Positions 37,802 to 46,414 of a DNA stretch of 64,000 bases are shown piece by piece. Under the pieces are notes generated by a model, which saw nothing but the letters and a program-made list of their open reading frames with translations, was not told the DNA's origin and did not search any database. The stretch is taken from contig NZ_BOOO01000030.1 of NCBI RefSeq assembly GCF_016863275.1, positions 124,001 through 188,000 of the forward strand, read 5' to 3'. The first letter of the stretch is position 1. Each line of letters begins with the position of its first letter. The translations under genes were made by a program, and so were the position numbers. This stretch comes from Planotetraspora mira (GTDB taxonomy: Bacteria > Actinomycetota > Actinomycetes > Streptosporangiales > Streptosporangiaceae).

Positions 37802-38475
37802 GCCGTCCTCCTCCTCGCCCGCGACCACGGGGTGAGCAACCGCTGCGCGAGCACGAGCAGACCGTCGGACAGTACGGCGAGCAGCACGATGAGCACGATC
37901 CCCACGACGATCGGCGTGTAGAACTGCCGCTGCCATCCGTCGATGAAGAGGTTGCCCAGACCACCCTGGCCGATCAGCGCGCCCACGCTCACCAGGCTGA
38001 TGCTGGAGACCGTCGCCACCCGCAGGCCTCCGAGGACCACGGGCACGGCGACCGGCAACTCGACCTGAAGGAGGCGGCGCAGCGGCCGGAAGCCCATCGC
38101 CACGGCCGACTGCCGCACGTGCTCCGGCACGGAGCCCAGCCCGTCGACCACGGCGGGGATCAGCACCGCCAGTGTGAAGAAGGTCAGCGGGATGATCACC
38201 GTCGACTGGGTGAGCCCGGTGACGGACAGGAATATGGAGAACAACACGAGCGACGGCAGGGAGTAGACGACGTTCATCAGCCCGGCCGTCGGCTGGTAGA
38301 GCCAGCGCCACCGCGCGCACGCGACCCCGAGCGGCAGCGCGATGAGCAGCCCGAAGACCACCGGCAGCAACGCCATCACAACGTGGCTCTCCAGAAGCGT
38401 CTTGATGGCCGATGGGCCGCCGTTGTCCCAGTTTCTGGCGATCCAGTCCCAGCGGACCAGCGGCTCGTCGTTCAT
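37798..38475 (-). CDS. OpuC-type ABC permease (first permease)
   Basis: A 225-residue permease with about six membrane segments. The EAA loop is PEHVRQSAVAMGFRPLRRLLQ, followed by ISLVSVGALIGQGGLGNLF, a conserved block of the OpuC family. It is paralogous to the next gene. ATG 38475 overlaps the ATPase stop (ATGA), and its own stop overlaps the next gene, so the three are tightly coupled. Confidence 0.92.
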   Translation of the reverse strand: MNDEPLVRWDWIARNWDNGGPSAIKTLLESHVVMALLPVVFGLLIALPLGVACARWRWLYQPTAGLMNVVYSLPSLVLFSIFLSVTGLTQSTVIIPLTFFTLAVLIPAVVDGLGSVPEHVRQSAVAMGFRPLRRLLQVELPVAVPVVLGGLRVATVSSISLVSVGALIGQGGLGNLFIDGWQRQFYTPIVVGIVLIVLLAVLSDGLLVLAQRLLTPWSRARRRTA

Positions 38476-39548
38476 GACTCCGCCCGCTTCGGATCGGTCA
38501 CCGGGGCCTCTCCGTCAGGCTCGCGAGCCTGCTCGTCCGGCCCCGTGGCGTGCTGGGCGAGGACCTCGTCCAGCGCGTCCCTCGTCGCCACCCCGATCAC
38601 GCGGCCGTCGCCGTCCACGGCGATCGCCGTGCCGTTCGGCGAGAGCAGCGCCGCGTCCAGCGCCGCGCGCAGCGAGTCCCGCTCGGGGTCGAAGGTTCCG
38701 TACGGCAGGAGCCCGCCATTCGATCGCCATCCGAGAGGCCGGGTGTCCTCGTCCACCACGAGGTCGGCGGGAGTGGAGCCGAGCCGTACCCCCTTGGCGG
38801 GCACGAACGACAGCCGCCGGATGCCGCGGTCCTTGCCGAGGAACTCGCGGACGAAGTCGTCGGCCGGCTCGCTCAGCAGCGTGGCCGGACCGGCCATCTG
38901 GGCCAGGTGTCCGCCGACGCGGAGGACGGCGACCGTGTCCCCCAGCTTGATCGCCTCATCGATGTCGTGGGTGACGAACACGATCGTCTTGTGCAGTTCC
39001 GACTGGAGGTGGAGCAACTCCTCCTGAAGGCTCGCCCTGACGATGGGGTCGACGGCGCTGAACGGCTCGTCCATGAGCAGCACGGGCGGATCGGCGGCCA
39101 GGGCGCGTGCGACCCCGACACGCTGCTGCTGGCCTCCGGACAGCTGGAAGGGATAACGCCCGGCCAGCCTGGAGTCCAGGCCGACCAACTCCAACAGCTC
39201 CATCGCCCGCGCGCGGGCCTTCTTCTTGTCCCAGCCCAGCAGGTACGGCACGGTCGCCACGTTGTCGACGATCTTGCGGTGCGGGAAGAGCCCCGCCTGC
39301 TGGATGACGTAGCCGATGCCACGGCGCAACGTCGGCGGATCGATCGCGCGGACGTCCTGGTCGTCGAGCAGGATCCGGCCCGAGGTGGCGTCGATCATGC
39401 GATTGATCATTCGGAGCGAGGTGGTCTTCCCGCATCCGGAAGGGCCGACGAAGACCGTGATCGCGCCCGTGGGCGCCTGGAGGCTGAGGTCGTCCACCGC
39501 CACCGTTCCATCGGGGTAGCGCTTGGTCACGCCTTCAAATGTGATCAC
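38472..39548 (-). CDS. OpuC/ProV-type ABC ATPase with CBS-like C-terminus
   Basis: A 358-residue ATPase. Walker A is [17 protein letters not shown], the Q-loop follows in [12 protein letters not shown], the signature is [15 protein letters not shown], Walker B is [14 protein letters not shown] and the H-loop is FVTHDIDEA. Residues after about 270 ([21 protein letters not shown]) look like a single CBS module, which in OpuA senses ionic strength. The start is GTG 39548 with GAGG upstream. It is the first gene of the osmolyte importer operon. Confidence 0.93.
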   Translation of the reverse strand: MITFEGVTKRYPDGTVAVDDLSLQAPTGAITVFVGPSGCGKTTSLRMINRMIDATSGRILLDDQDVRAIDPPTLRRGIGYVIQQAGLFPHRKIVDNVATVPYLLGWDKKKARARAMELLELVGLDSRLAGRYPFQLSGGQQQRVGVARALAADPPVLLMDEPFSAVDPIVRASLQEELLHLQSELHKTIVFVTHDIDEAIKLGDTVAVLRVGGHLAQMAGPATLLSEPADDFVREFLGKDRGIRRLSFVPAKGVRLGSTPADLVVDEDTRPLGWRSNGGLLPYGTFDPERDSLRAALDAALLSPNGTAIAVDGDGRVIGVATRDALDEVLAQHATGPDEQAREPDGEAPVTDPKRAES

Positions 39549-39871
39549 ACGTACCTCGTCCCTCGACAGCAAGCGATCACGACAACAGGCCGGGCGACAT
39601 CGGTGTTCCCGGGATCGACTCCCGTGGGCCTTCTCGGCCGCCGCGCTCACCGTGTGCCGCCCGGTCACATGACGTGCCCGTCAGCCTACGGGGCACTCGT
39701 CCGATCTGTCCCGTCCAGTCGATGATTCACCGACATGATCAATATGAGAATTCCAACACCGGAATATCTATCAATAGGGCATCTATTAGTGCGCTCGACC
39801 ACGTTGTCTTGGCATGATTACTCTCAAGAATCCCTCCAGCCCCTCCACTACGAATCAGAGGAGAGCCGGTC
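39549..39871. promoter_or_regulatory. Divergent intergenic region of the osmolyte importer and sigma-like gene
   Basis: 323 bp with a distinctly AT-rich stretch (about 39731-39800), which probably contains promoters for both directions. CTATCAATAG (39772-39781) is close to palindromic. AGAGGAGAG before 39872 is the ribosome site of the sigma-like gene. No other element is recognised. Confidence 0.45.
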
Positions 39872-41110
39872 GTGTCCTCATCGCTCACCGGTCAGCGCTC
39901 GCGGAGCGAACTGATCGCCGAGCTCTACGAGCGTCACGCCGCCGGGCTGTTCGCGTACTGCCACGACCAGTTGGGCGAGTCGACATCCGCGGGCGACGCA
40001 CTGGTCGCGGTGTTCACCGGCGTCCCGACGGTCGAACCACCACCCCGTGCCGCCCTGTACGCCCTGGCTCGTCGCGAGATCTACCGCAGGGACGTCAGCT
40101 ACGCCCTGCCTTCCGTCGACTCCGTCGCCGACCCCGCCACCGCGCTGATCGAGCGGGTCTTCCGTGACATCCGGCCCCACCAGCGCGAGGTGCTGCTGCT
40201 GTCGGCCGTCTGCGGGCTGAACACCCCCGAGATCGCCGTCGTCCTCGACGTCGCCGCCGACACCGCGGAGGAGCTCACGTTCGGGGCGCAGCGGCGCTTC
40301 GTCCAGACTCTCGAGACCGCGACGGCGGCCGCCCGTTCCGCCCCGTACGTCGCTGCGGACGTGGCGGAGGTCTACGACGCGATCGGGGTCGCCCCGGTCG
40401 CGGACATCCTCGCCCGCCTGCCGTGGCGCCGCCCGGTCGCCGCGATACGCGGCCGGGTGTTGTCGTCTCTGATCCTCGAAGAGTCGGGCGTGGGCGACGG
40501 CCCCCTCAAACTGTCCGCCAAGAAGTTGTGGCCCACGACTCCCACCTGGCCGTTGCCCCTGAGCAACCCGGACCAGGCGACGGACACCGTCCTGGTGCAG
40601 ACCGACCCGACCCCGGCATCGGAGGCGCCGGAGCCGAGGCGCAAGGCCAAGCACGAGGCCATGACCCAGCCCATGCCCAAGGTGCGAGGGTCGATCCTCA
40701 ACGCTCTCGGCGACAGCCGTACGCGCCGGAGGAGGGCACCCGAGCCGGCGCCGGAGGCTTCCGCCCCGGTGCAGGCCGATGCGACCTTCGACGCCTTCCG
40801 CCCGGTCGAGCCGGAGCGCGCGCAGGACACCGAGATCTCGACGCCGGTGGCCGAGGCTCTGGTGGGCACGCCACCGGCGCCCCCCGCTCCCACCGAAACG
40901 GACCTGCCGCAAAACGAGCCGGCGGCGACCGTAGAGGTCGAGACGCCGGAGCAGCAGGCGGCAAAGCCCGGGGCTCGCCTCAAGAAGCGCAAGAAGGCCA
41001 AGTCGGGCGAGCGCCACTACGACTGGTTGTGGGAGCTCGTGGGCTTCCTGATCTGCCTGGCCATCGCCTTGATCGTGTTCTTCAGCGTCCCCACGATCGT
41101 CACCCACTAA
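39872..41110 (+). CDS. Sigma-70-like protein with C-terminal membrane anchor
   Basis: A 412-residue protein. About residues 10-75 resemble ECF sigma region 2 (ELIAELYERHAAGLFAYCHDQ), and about 90-145 resemble region 4 (IRPHQREVLLLSAVCGLNTPEIA followed by VAADTAEEL). Both are degenerate in the DNA-contact positions. A long Pro/Glu/Ala-rich linker (about 225-375), a basic patch (KKRKKAKSGERHYDW) and one terminal membrane helix (LVGFLICLAIALIVFFSV) follow. It may be a membrane-held sigma factor released by proteolysis, or a sigma-derived regulator that no longer binds promoters. The start is GTG 39872 behind AGAGGAGAG. Confidence 0.75.
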   Translation: MSSSLTGQRSRSELIAELYERHAAGLFAYCHDQLGESTSAGDALVAVFTGVPTVEPPPRAALYALARREIYRRDVSYALPSVDSVADPATALIERVFRDIRPHQREVLLLSAVCGLNTPEIAVVLDVAADTAEELTFGAQRRFVQTLETATAAARSAPYVAADVAEVYDAIGVAPVADILARLPWRRPVAAIRGRVLSSLILEESGVGDGPLKLSAKKLWPTTPTWPLPLSNPDQATDTVLVQTDPTPASEAPEPRRKAKHEAMTQPMPKVRGSILNALGDSRTRRRRAPEPAPEASAPVQADATFDAFRPVEPERAQDTEISTPVAEALVGTPPAPPAPTETDLPQNEPAATVEVETPEQQAAKPGARLKKRKKAKSGERHYDWLWELVGFLICLAIALIVFFSVPTIVTH

Positions 41111-41144
41111 GCCCGCCGCGATCCAACCCCGCCGCCCCCCGCGC

Positions 41145-41315
41145 GTGATCATGCACAGGTTCGGAGAGTTGCCCGCCGACCTGCGCAAACCCCGCGCGTG
41201 ATCATGCGCAGGTTCGTGATCATATTGCATGACCTGCGCAAACACTCGCCGTGATCATGCGCAGATTCGCGATCAAGGCCTCTCACCTGCGACGACGATG
41301 TTCGTGATCATGCAC
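41145..41315. repeat. 53-bp-period TGATCATG array, left arm (array C)
   Basis: Forward cores GTGATCATGC begin at 41145, 41198, 41251 and 41304, exactly 53 bp apart, plus an extra GTGATCAT at 41216. Unit order and sequence match the reverse complement of array D on the other side of ltp2; the first unit differs at only 2 of about 62 positions. It lies between the sigma-like gene and the ltp2 stop, which are convergent. Confidence 0.95.
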
Positions 41316-41340
41316 GGATGGGGCTTTTCGCGGCACCGCC

Positions 41341-42513
41341 TCACCCTTGCGACAGGATGAGGCCACTCGTGGGAACCCCCGTACCGGCCGTGACGAGGAC
41401 GTTCTGTACGCCTGCGACCTGATTGACAGCAGTCCCCCGGATTTGCCGTACGGCTTCCGCTATGCCATTCATGCCGTGAATGTAGGCCTCGCCGAGTTGA
41501 CCTCCATGCGGATTGACGGGCAGATGACCGTCGATCTCGATGCCGCCGTCCTGAATGAAGTCCTTCGCCTCACCGTGGCCGCAGAATCCGAGTTCCTCGA
41601 GCTGATTAAGAACAAATGGCGTGAAATGATCATAAATGATGGCCGTCTGAATTTCTGATGGAGAAAGCCCGGATTTCTCCCACAATTTACGGCCAACTAC
41701 GCCCATTTCCGGAAGACCACTCATGTCGTCTCGGTAATAGCTCGTCATCATCATCTGCCCCGAGCCCGACCCCTGGGCGGCCGCAGCGATCACCGCGGGT
41801 GAGCGACGAAGATCCCTGGCGCGCTCGGTGGTGGTGACCACCAAGGCCACGGCGCCGTCGCTCTCCTGGCAGCAGTCCAGCAGATGCAGCGGATCGACGA
41901 TCCACTTCGACGCCTGATGCTCGGCCAAAGTGATCGGACGCCCATAGAACCAGGCCGCCGGGTTCGTCGAAGCATGCCGCCGCATGGCCACCGCCACCCG
42001 GCCGAAGTCTTCGGACGTAACGCCATATTGGTGCATATACCGGCGCGCGAACATGGCAACCCAGGCCGCAGGCGTTATCAGCCCGTACGGCACATGCCAG
42101 CTCATTTCGAGCCCCTGAGAGGACGGCTCGCCACTGAGCCTCGCATTGGGCTGGCCGAAACGCCGGCCCGACCGTTCGTTGAACGCGCGATAACAGACCA
42201 CGACCTCGGCGGCCCCCGTCGCGACCGCCATTGCGGCATGCAGAACCGTGCCGCAGGCGGCGCCACCGCCGTAATGCACTCGGGAGAAAAAGGACAGATC
42301 GCCAATGCCCACCTCGCGGGCGACGGCGATCTCGTCGTTGGAGTCCTGCGTGTAGGTGACCATGCCGTCCACATCGGACGGCGAGAGCCCCGCGTCGTCG
42401 AGCGCGGCGAACACCGCTTCGGCGGCGAGTTGCAACTCCGAGCGCCCGGACTCCTTGGAGAACTCCGTCGCGCCGATGCCCGCGACAGCCGTACGGCCGG
42501 ACAGGGAGCTCAT
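41341..42513 (-). CDS. ltp2: Thiolase-like aldolase Ltp2 (steroid side-chain cleavage)
   Basis: A 390-residue SCP2-thiolase-type protein. In mycobacteria Ltp2 partners ChsH2 in the retro-aldol release of propionyl-CoA from the C17 steroid side chain. Seen here: VAGIGATEFSKESGRSELQL, VHYGGGAACGTVLHAAMAVA, HVPYGLITPAAWVAMFARRY, and the C-terminal GHGEAKDFIQDGG, NPHGGQLGEAYIHGMNGI. The genes upstream are chsH1 and chsH2, in the mycobacterial igr order. Parts of the gene (about 41440-41720) look AT-richer than its neighbours, and it is bracketed by inverted repeat arrays C and D, so its local history may differ from the rest of the operon. Confidence 0.9.
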   Translation of the reverse strand: MSSLSGRTAVAGIGATEFSKESGRSELQLAAEAVFAALDDAGLSPSDVDGMVTYTQDSNDEIAVAREVGIGDLSFFSRVHYGGGAACGTVLHAAMAVATGAAEVVVCYRAFNERSGRRFGQPNARLSGEPSSQGLEMSWHVPYGLITPAAWVAMFARRYMHQYGVTSEDFGRVAVAMRRHASTNPAAWFYGRPITLAEHQASKWIVDPLHLLDCCQESDGAVALVVTTTERARDLRRSPAVIAAAAQGSGSGQMMMTSYYRDDMSGLPEMGVVGRKLWEKSGLSPSEIQTAIIYDHFTPFVLNQLEELGFCGHGEAKDFIQDGGIEIDGHLPVNPHGGQLGEAYIHGMNGIAEAVRQIRGTAVNQVAGVQNVLVTAGTGVPTSGLILSQG

Positions 42514-42529
42514 GGACTCACCCCTTCTG

Positions 42530-42697
42530 CATGATCACGAAAACGGTCGGTGCAGGTCAATGACGTTGATCGCGAAAGTGCGCATGATCACGGCGAGCGT
42601 TGCCGCAGGTCACGAGACATGATCACGAACTTGTGCATGATCACGCGCGGGGTTTGGCCAGGTCGGCGGGCAACTCTCCGAACCTGTGCATGATCAC
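42530..42697. repeat. 53-bp-period TGATCATG array, right arm (array D)
   Basis: Reverse cores CATGATCAC begin at 42530, 42583, 42636 and 42689, exactly 53 bp apart, with an extra core at 42618. Read in reverse complement, its units align in order with array C. The array starts 16 bp upstream of ltp2 and runs into the 3' end of chsH1, whose last codons it encodes. Confidence 0.95.
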
Positions 42698-43066
42698 GGC
42701 GGAGGCGGTGACGTGGGGGCCGAGGCTGACCGCGCCTGTCACCTCGATGACGGCCTCGTCCTCCTCGACGGTCGCCACGGTGCCGGAGAAGGTCAGGGTG
42801 TCGCCCGCGTAGGCCGGCACGCCGAGTTTCACCTTGATGCCGCGGAACAGGACCTCGGGGCCGGCCCAGTCGCTGACGTACCTCTCGACCAGGCCGACCG
42901 TCGTGAGGATGTTCAGAAAGATGTCCTTCGACCCCTGCGCCTTCGCGATGGCCGGGTCGTGGTGGACCGGCGTGAAGTCCCTCGTCGCGAGAGCGGTCGA
43001 GATCACGACCGTGGGCGTCAACTCGATCGTGAGGGGCGGCAGCACGCTTCCGGCGACGACCTGCAT
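42641..43066 (-). CDS. chsH1: MaoC-like steroid enoyl-CoA hydratase subunit ChsH1
   Basis: A 141-residue hot-dog protein that in mycobacteria pairs with ChsH2 to hydrate the steroid side-chain enoyl-CoA. The hydratase motif is ALATRDFTPVHHDPAIAKAQ, then GSKDIFLNILTTVGLVERYV. ATG 43066 has GGAGGAGG upstream and overlaps the chsH2 stop. The family core ends near GPHVTASA. The remaining residues, VIMHRFGELPADLAKPRA, are encoded by the TGATCATG repeat array, so the C-terminus has been rewritten and is slightly longer than the about 129-residue mycobacterial protein. Confidence 0.9.
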   Translation of the reverse strand: MQVVAGSVLPPLTIELTPTVVISTALATRDFTPVHHDPAIAKAQGSKDIFLNILTTVGLVERYVSDWAGPEVLFRGIKVKLGVPAYAGDTLTFSGTVATVEEDEAVIEVTGAVSLGPHVTASAVIMHRFGELPADLAKPRA

Positions 43067-43980
43067 CACACCTCCTCCTGAGTCGGGACCCACATCGGCA
43101 GGGTCAGCTCGTCGTCCATCTCCTGATACGTCACCCGCACAGGCATGCCGACATACACGTCCTCGATGGGGTATTGCACGATATTTCCGACCATCCGTAC
43201 CCCCTCGGGAAGCTCCACCACGGCCACCACGAACGGCGTCTCCCGCCCGGGCACGGCCGGATGGTGGTGCACCACGTAGCTGTAGACCGTCCCCGTGCCG
43301 CCCGCCACGATGTGCGTCCGCTCGGCCGACCGGCACGAAGGGCAGACCGGTCCCGGCGGGTGCCTCAGCTCTCCGCACGCGCCGCACTTCTGGATCCGCA
43401 GCTCACCCTGCCGCACGCCGTCCCAGAAGAACCGGGTGTCGCCGTTCACGGCCGGCGTCAGCGGGTACGGCTCCCGGCTCACCTTCTCGATCGGCCGGAA
43501 CTTCAGCAGCCGGAACATCATCTCGGCCACCGGTTCGTCGCCCGAGTACCAGGTCACGTTCCAGGTGACGAAGTAGCCCTCTCCGAGCGCGGTCCGCTTG
43601 GGGCCCACGGTGTCCAGCAGGCGGGTGCTCGAGGTCAGCTTCTCCCCCATCGCGAGATACCGGTGGTAGGTGTGCTCGCAGTTGGTCGCCACCACGCCCG
43701 TGTACCCGGCCTCGTCGAGCGCCTCGAAGACGTCGTCCACCGGTCTCCGCAGCTCCGCGGCCGGTTCCCGCCTCAGCCCCTCCATCGACCACACCTGGAT
43801 CATCGCCGGAGGGGCGACGGCCTCCGGGCCGGTGTAGAGGGGATTGCGGTCCCCCATCGCCTCGGTCCAGTGGCTGATCATGGTGTCGTTCACGGGGTGG
43901 GGCGCCGCGAGGCGCGGACCCTCCCCCGCCGCGACCGCCTTGTCCACGAGCGCCATCAGATGGTCCCGCAGATCGGTCAT
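43066..43980 (-). CDS. chsH2: Steroid enoyl-CoA hydratase ChsH2 with DUF35 domain
   Basis: A 304-residue two-part protein. The N-terminal MaoC-like half (about 1-165) has HPVNDTMISHWTEAMGDRNP and GYFVTWNVTWYSGDEPVAEM. The C-terminal DUF35 half has the rubredoxin-like zinc ribbon CGACGELRHPPGPVCPSC and an OB fold (TGTVYSYVVHHHPAVPG). In mycobacteria the first half pairs with ChsH1 and the DUF35 half binds Ltp2. ATG 43980 has GAGGAGA upstream. It lies 87 bp after fadE29 and overlaps chsH1. Confidence 0.93.
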   Translation of the reverse strand: MTDLRDHLMALVDKAVAAGEGPRLAAPHPVNDTMISHWTEAMGDRNPLYTGPEAVAPPAMIQVWSMEGLRREPAAELRRPVDDVFEALDEAGYTGVVATNCEHTYHRYLAMGEKLTSSTRLLDTVGPKRTALGEGYFVTWNVTWYSGDEPVAEMMFRLLKFRPIEKVSREPYPLTPAVNGDTRFFWDGVRQGELRIQKCGACGELRHPPGPVCPSCRSAERTHIVAGGTGTVYSYVVHHHPAVPGRETPFVVAVVELPEGVRMVGNIVQYPIEDVYVGMPVRVTYQEMDDELTLPMWVPTQEEV

Positions 43981-44067
43981 CGCATCTCCTCGTCCCTTCG
44001 AAAGCAGGCCCATCCCGGCAGGTCTCACCCCGCCACATTCATCCCCACAGGTTTCACCCCGGCAGGC

Positions 44068-45240
44068 TCATCGCGGCGGCTTCGGAAGCTGGAGACCCAG
44101 CATGGCGATGAGCTCGCGCTGCACCTCGTTGACGCCGCCCCCGAACGTGAGGACGATCGCCCCCTTGACGCCGCGGTCGACCCGCTCGATCAGGTCCCGC
44201 GTCTCCTCGTCTCCGGGGTCGCCGAAGCGGGCCAGGGTGTCGCCCACGATCCGGCCCACGTCCTGCATGCGCTCAGAACCGTAGATCTTGGTGGCGGACG
44301 CGTCGGGCGCGCCCAGCCAGCCGAGGTCCATGTTCGCGGCGACCTGCCAGTTCAGCAGTTCGTTCGTCCGGAAGTACGCGTAGACCTGGGCGATCGCCCG
44401 CCGCACCGCAGGGTTGTCGTACAGCGGCCTGCCGTCCCGGCCCGGTTTGTTCTTCGCCCACGCCACGAACCTGACGTGGGTGTGCGCGATGTTGCCGGCG
44501 GGCCCGAGGGTCACCCGTTCGTGGTTGAGCTGGTTGACGATGAGGTCCCAGCCCTTGTTCTCCGTGCCGACGACCATGGTCGCCGGGACGCGGACGTCGG
44601 AGTAGTACGTCGAGTTCGTGTGGTGGCGCCCGTCCATCGTGACGATCGGCGTCCAGGAGAAGCCGGGGTCCGCGCAGTCCACGATCATCATGCTGATCCC
44701 GCGGTGCTTGCTCGCCTTCGGGTCGGTGCGGGCGGCCAGCCATATGTACTGGGCGTGGTGCGCCCCCGATGTGAAGATCTTCTGCCCGTTCACGACGTAG
44801 TCGTCGCCGTCCCTGACGGCCGTCGTCCGCAACGACGCGAGGTCCGTGCCCGCGCCCGGCTCGCTGTAGCCGATCGCGAAGTGGCAGTCCCCCGCGAGGA
44901 TGCGCGGCAGGAAGAAGTCCTTCTGCTCGGGGGTGCCGTACTGCATCAGCGTCGGCCCGACGGTCTGCAGCGTGATGATCGGGTAGGGCACCTCGGCCCT
45001 GGCGATCTCGTTGGCGAAGATCTGCTGCTCCAGCGGCCCGTACCCGCCGCCGCCGTACTCCTTGGGCCAGCCGAGCCCGAGCTTGCCGTCCCGTCCCAGC
45101 CTGCGGCAGTGCTCCATGTACGCCTGGCCGAACGGATCCTGGGCCAGCTTCGCCCGGTCCTCGGCCGTGAGGCAGGCCGCGAAGTACTCCCTGAGCTCGT
45201 CTCTGAGCCGCCGCTGCTCCGGGGTCAGTTCGATGTACAT
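44068..45240 (-). CDS. fadE29: Acyl-CoA dehydrogenase FadE29-like (ChsE2)
   Basis: A 390-residue acyl-CoA dehydrogenase subunit. It begins MYIELTPEQRRLRDELREYF and has LGLGWPKEYGGGGY, the FAD/substrate strand IGYSEPGAGTDLASLRTTA, NGQKIFTSGAHHAQYIWLAAR and GNIAHTHVRFVAWAK. In mycobacteria FadE28 and FadE29 form an alpha2beta2 enzyme that oxidises the three-carbon steroid side-chain CoA ester. ATG 45240 shares one base with the fadE28 stop. Electrons would pass to EtfAB. Confidence 0.9.
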   Translation of the reverse strand: MYIELTPEQRRLRDELREYFAACLTAEDRAKLAQDPFGQAYMEHCRRLGRDGKLGLGWPKEYGGGGYGPLEQQIFANEIARAEVPYPIITLQTVGPTLMQYGTPEQKDFFLPRILAGDCHFAIGYSEPGAGTDLASLRTTAVRDGDDYVVNGQKIFTSGAHHAQYIWLAARTDPKASKHRGISMMIVDCADPGFSWTPIVTMDGRHHTNSTYYSDVRVPATMVVGTENKGWDLIVNQLNHERVTLGPAGNIAHTHVRFVAWAKNKPGRDGRPLYDNPAVRRAIAQVYAYFRTNELLNWQVAANMDLGWLGAPDASATKIYGSERMQDVGRIVGDTLARFGDPGDEETRDLIERVDRGVKGAIVLTFGGGVNEVQRELIAMLGLQLPKPPR

Positions 45241-46310
45241 CAGACCAGCGCTCCGATCAGGTCGAGCTGGGCCTCCGAGCCGCCGAGGAGGTGGGCGGCG
45301 TTCTTGCCCCAGGCGAAGTAGCGGTGCAGCGGATAGGTCACGTCGAGGCCGATGCCTCCGTGCAGGTGCTGGCAGGTGTAGAGGGCCTTGAGGGCGGAAT
45401 CGGTGGTGTGGAAGGCGGCGATCGCCAGGTCCTCCTCCGCGGGCAGCCCCTGGGCCAGTCGCCAGGCTCCCGACCACACGGCCACGTCGAGCGCCCTGCC
45501 CGCGATGTAGACGTCGGCGATCTGCATGGTCACGGCCTGGAACTCGGCCAGCACCCGGTCGAACTGGCGGCGCGTCCTGATGTAGTCGGTCGTCAGCTTG
45601 AGCGCCCCCGCCAGCACGCCGGACGCGGTCGCGGTGACGCCGGCGAGCGCGTGCAGCCGGAGCGACTCCCACGCCGCGCCGTCGGCCTCGCCGACCGCCT
45701 CTCCGGGAGCGCCGTCCATGGTGATCACCGAGCCCGGCTCGCCCGTCGACAGCGTCACCTCCTGTACGGCCACGGCCCTCGGCTCGACGAGGAAGAGACC
45801 GACCCCCGCCCCTTCGACCCGGGCGGGGACGAGGATCCCCGACGCCGCCGCGGCGTGGGAGACGACGGTCGTGCGCCCAGTGATCCTTCCGCCGGCGGCC
45901 GTGACCGTCGGCGGTTCCCCCGGATCCGCGCCCGGCTCCCTGAAGGCGAACGTGAGCACCGACTCTCCCTCGGCCAGCGGCGCGAGGGCCTCCTTCTGCG
46001 CGGCCGTGCCGTACCGCGAGACGGTCAGAGCGGCGACGAGGCTGGGCAGGACGGGGACGGGCGCGACCCGGGCGCCGGTCTCCCTGAGGATCACCGCCAT
46101 CTCGACCGCGCCGAGGCCCGCGCCTCCGGCCTCCTCGGGAAGACACGCACCCAGCAGGCCGGCCTGCGCCATCGCCTTCCACGTCTTCGCGTCGTACGGC
46201 AGGCCGCTCTTTTCATGGGCCTCGATCCGCGCCTGCGCGGCCTCCCGATCGAGCACGTCGGACGCAAGCGTGCGCAGCTCTGCCTGGGTCTCGTCCACAT
46301 TGAAGTCCAC
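45240..46310 (-). CDS. fadE28: Acyl-CoA dehydrogenase FadE28-like (ChsE1)
   Basis: A 356-residue acyl-CoA dehydrogenase partner. It begins VDFNVDETQAELRTLASDVL and has LLGACLPEEAGGAGLGAVEM. The flavin half is reduced (LTFAFREPGADPG, TTVVSHAAAASG), as is usual for the lighter chain of heteromeric steroid dehydrogenases, and it ends with YTCQHLHGGIGLDVTYPLHR. GTG 46310 behind GGAGGG is preferred over the open frame to 46481. It is the first gene of the igr-type operon. In mycobacteria cyp125 precedes it; here a KstR-like gene diverges instead. Confidence 0.88.
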   Translation of the reverse strand: MDFNVDETQAELRTLASDVLDREAAQARIEAHEKSGLPYDAKTWKAMAQAGLLGACLPEEAGGAGLGAVEMAVILRETGARVAPVPVLPSLVAALTVSRYGTAAQKEALAPLAEGESVLTFAFREPGADPGEPPTVTAAGGRITGRTTVVSHAAAASGILVPARVEGAGVGLFLVEPRAVAVQEVTLSTGEPGSVITMDGAPGEAVGEADGAAWESLRLHALAGVTATASGVLAGALKLTTDYIRTRRQFDRVLAEFQAVTMQIADVYIAGRALDVAVWSGAWRLAQGLPAEEDLAIAAFHTTDSALKALYTCQHLHGGIGLDVTYPLHRYFAWGKNAAHLLGGSEAQLDLIGALV

Positions 46311-46414
46311 TGGCCCTCCAGAAGGGCGAACTCGGTCCCGATTTCCGCGCCGTCCCCGGGGCATCGCCGTACGCCCCGGACCCGCCTCCTCGCATACCTG
46401 ACAGAACCGAAAAC

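Noticed and set aside
39541-39548. GTGATCAC at the start of the osmolyte ATPase gene resembles the repeat core.
   Set aside because: Only the TGATCA centre matches; the rest of the unit is absent and the bases are coding.
41347-41658. A 103-codon plus-strand frame at the ltp2 end.
   Set aside because: It is antisense to conserved ltp2 sequence and shows no domain or ribosome site.
31171-42697. The regularly spaced repeats could be taken for CRISPR arrays.
   Set aside because: Repeats are only about 10-19 bp with a palindromic core, the intervening sequence is partly conserved and contains a second motif, orientation flips within arrays, and no cas gene is present.
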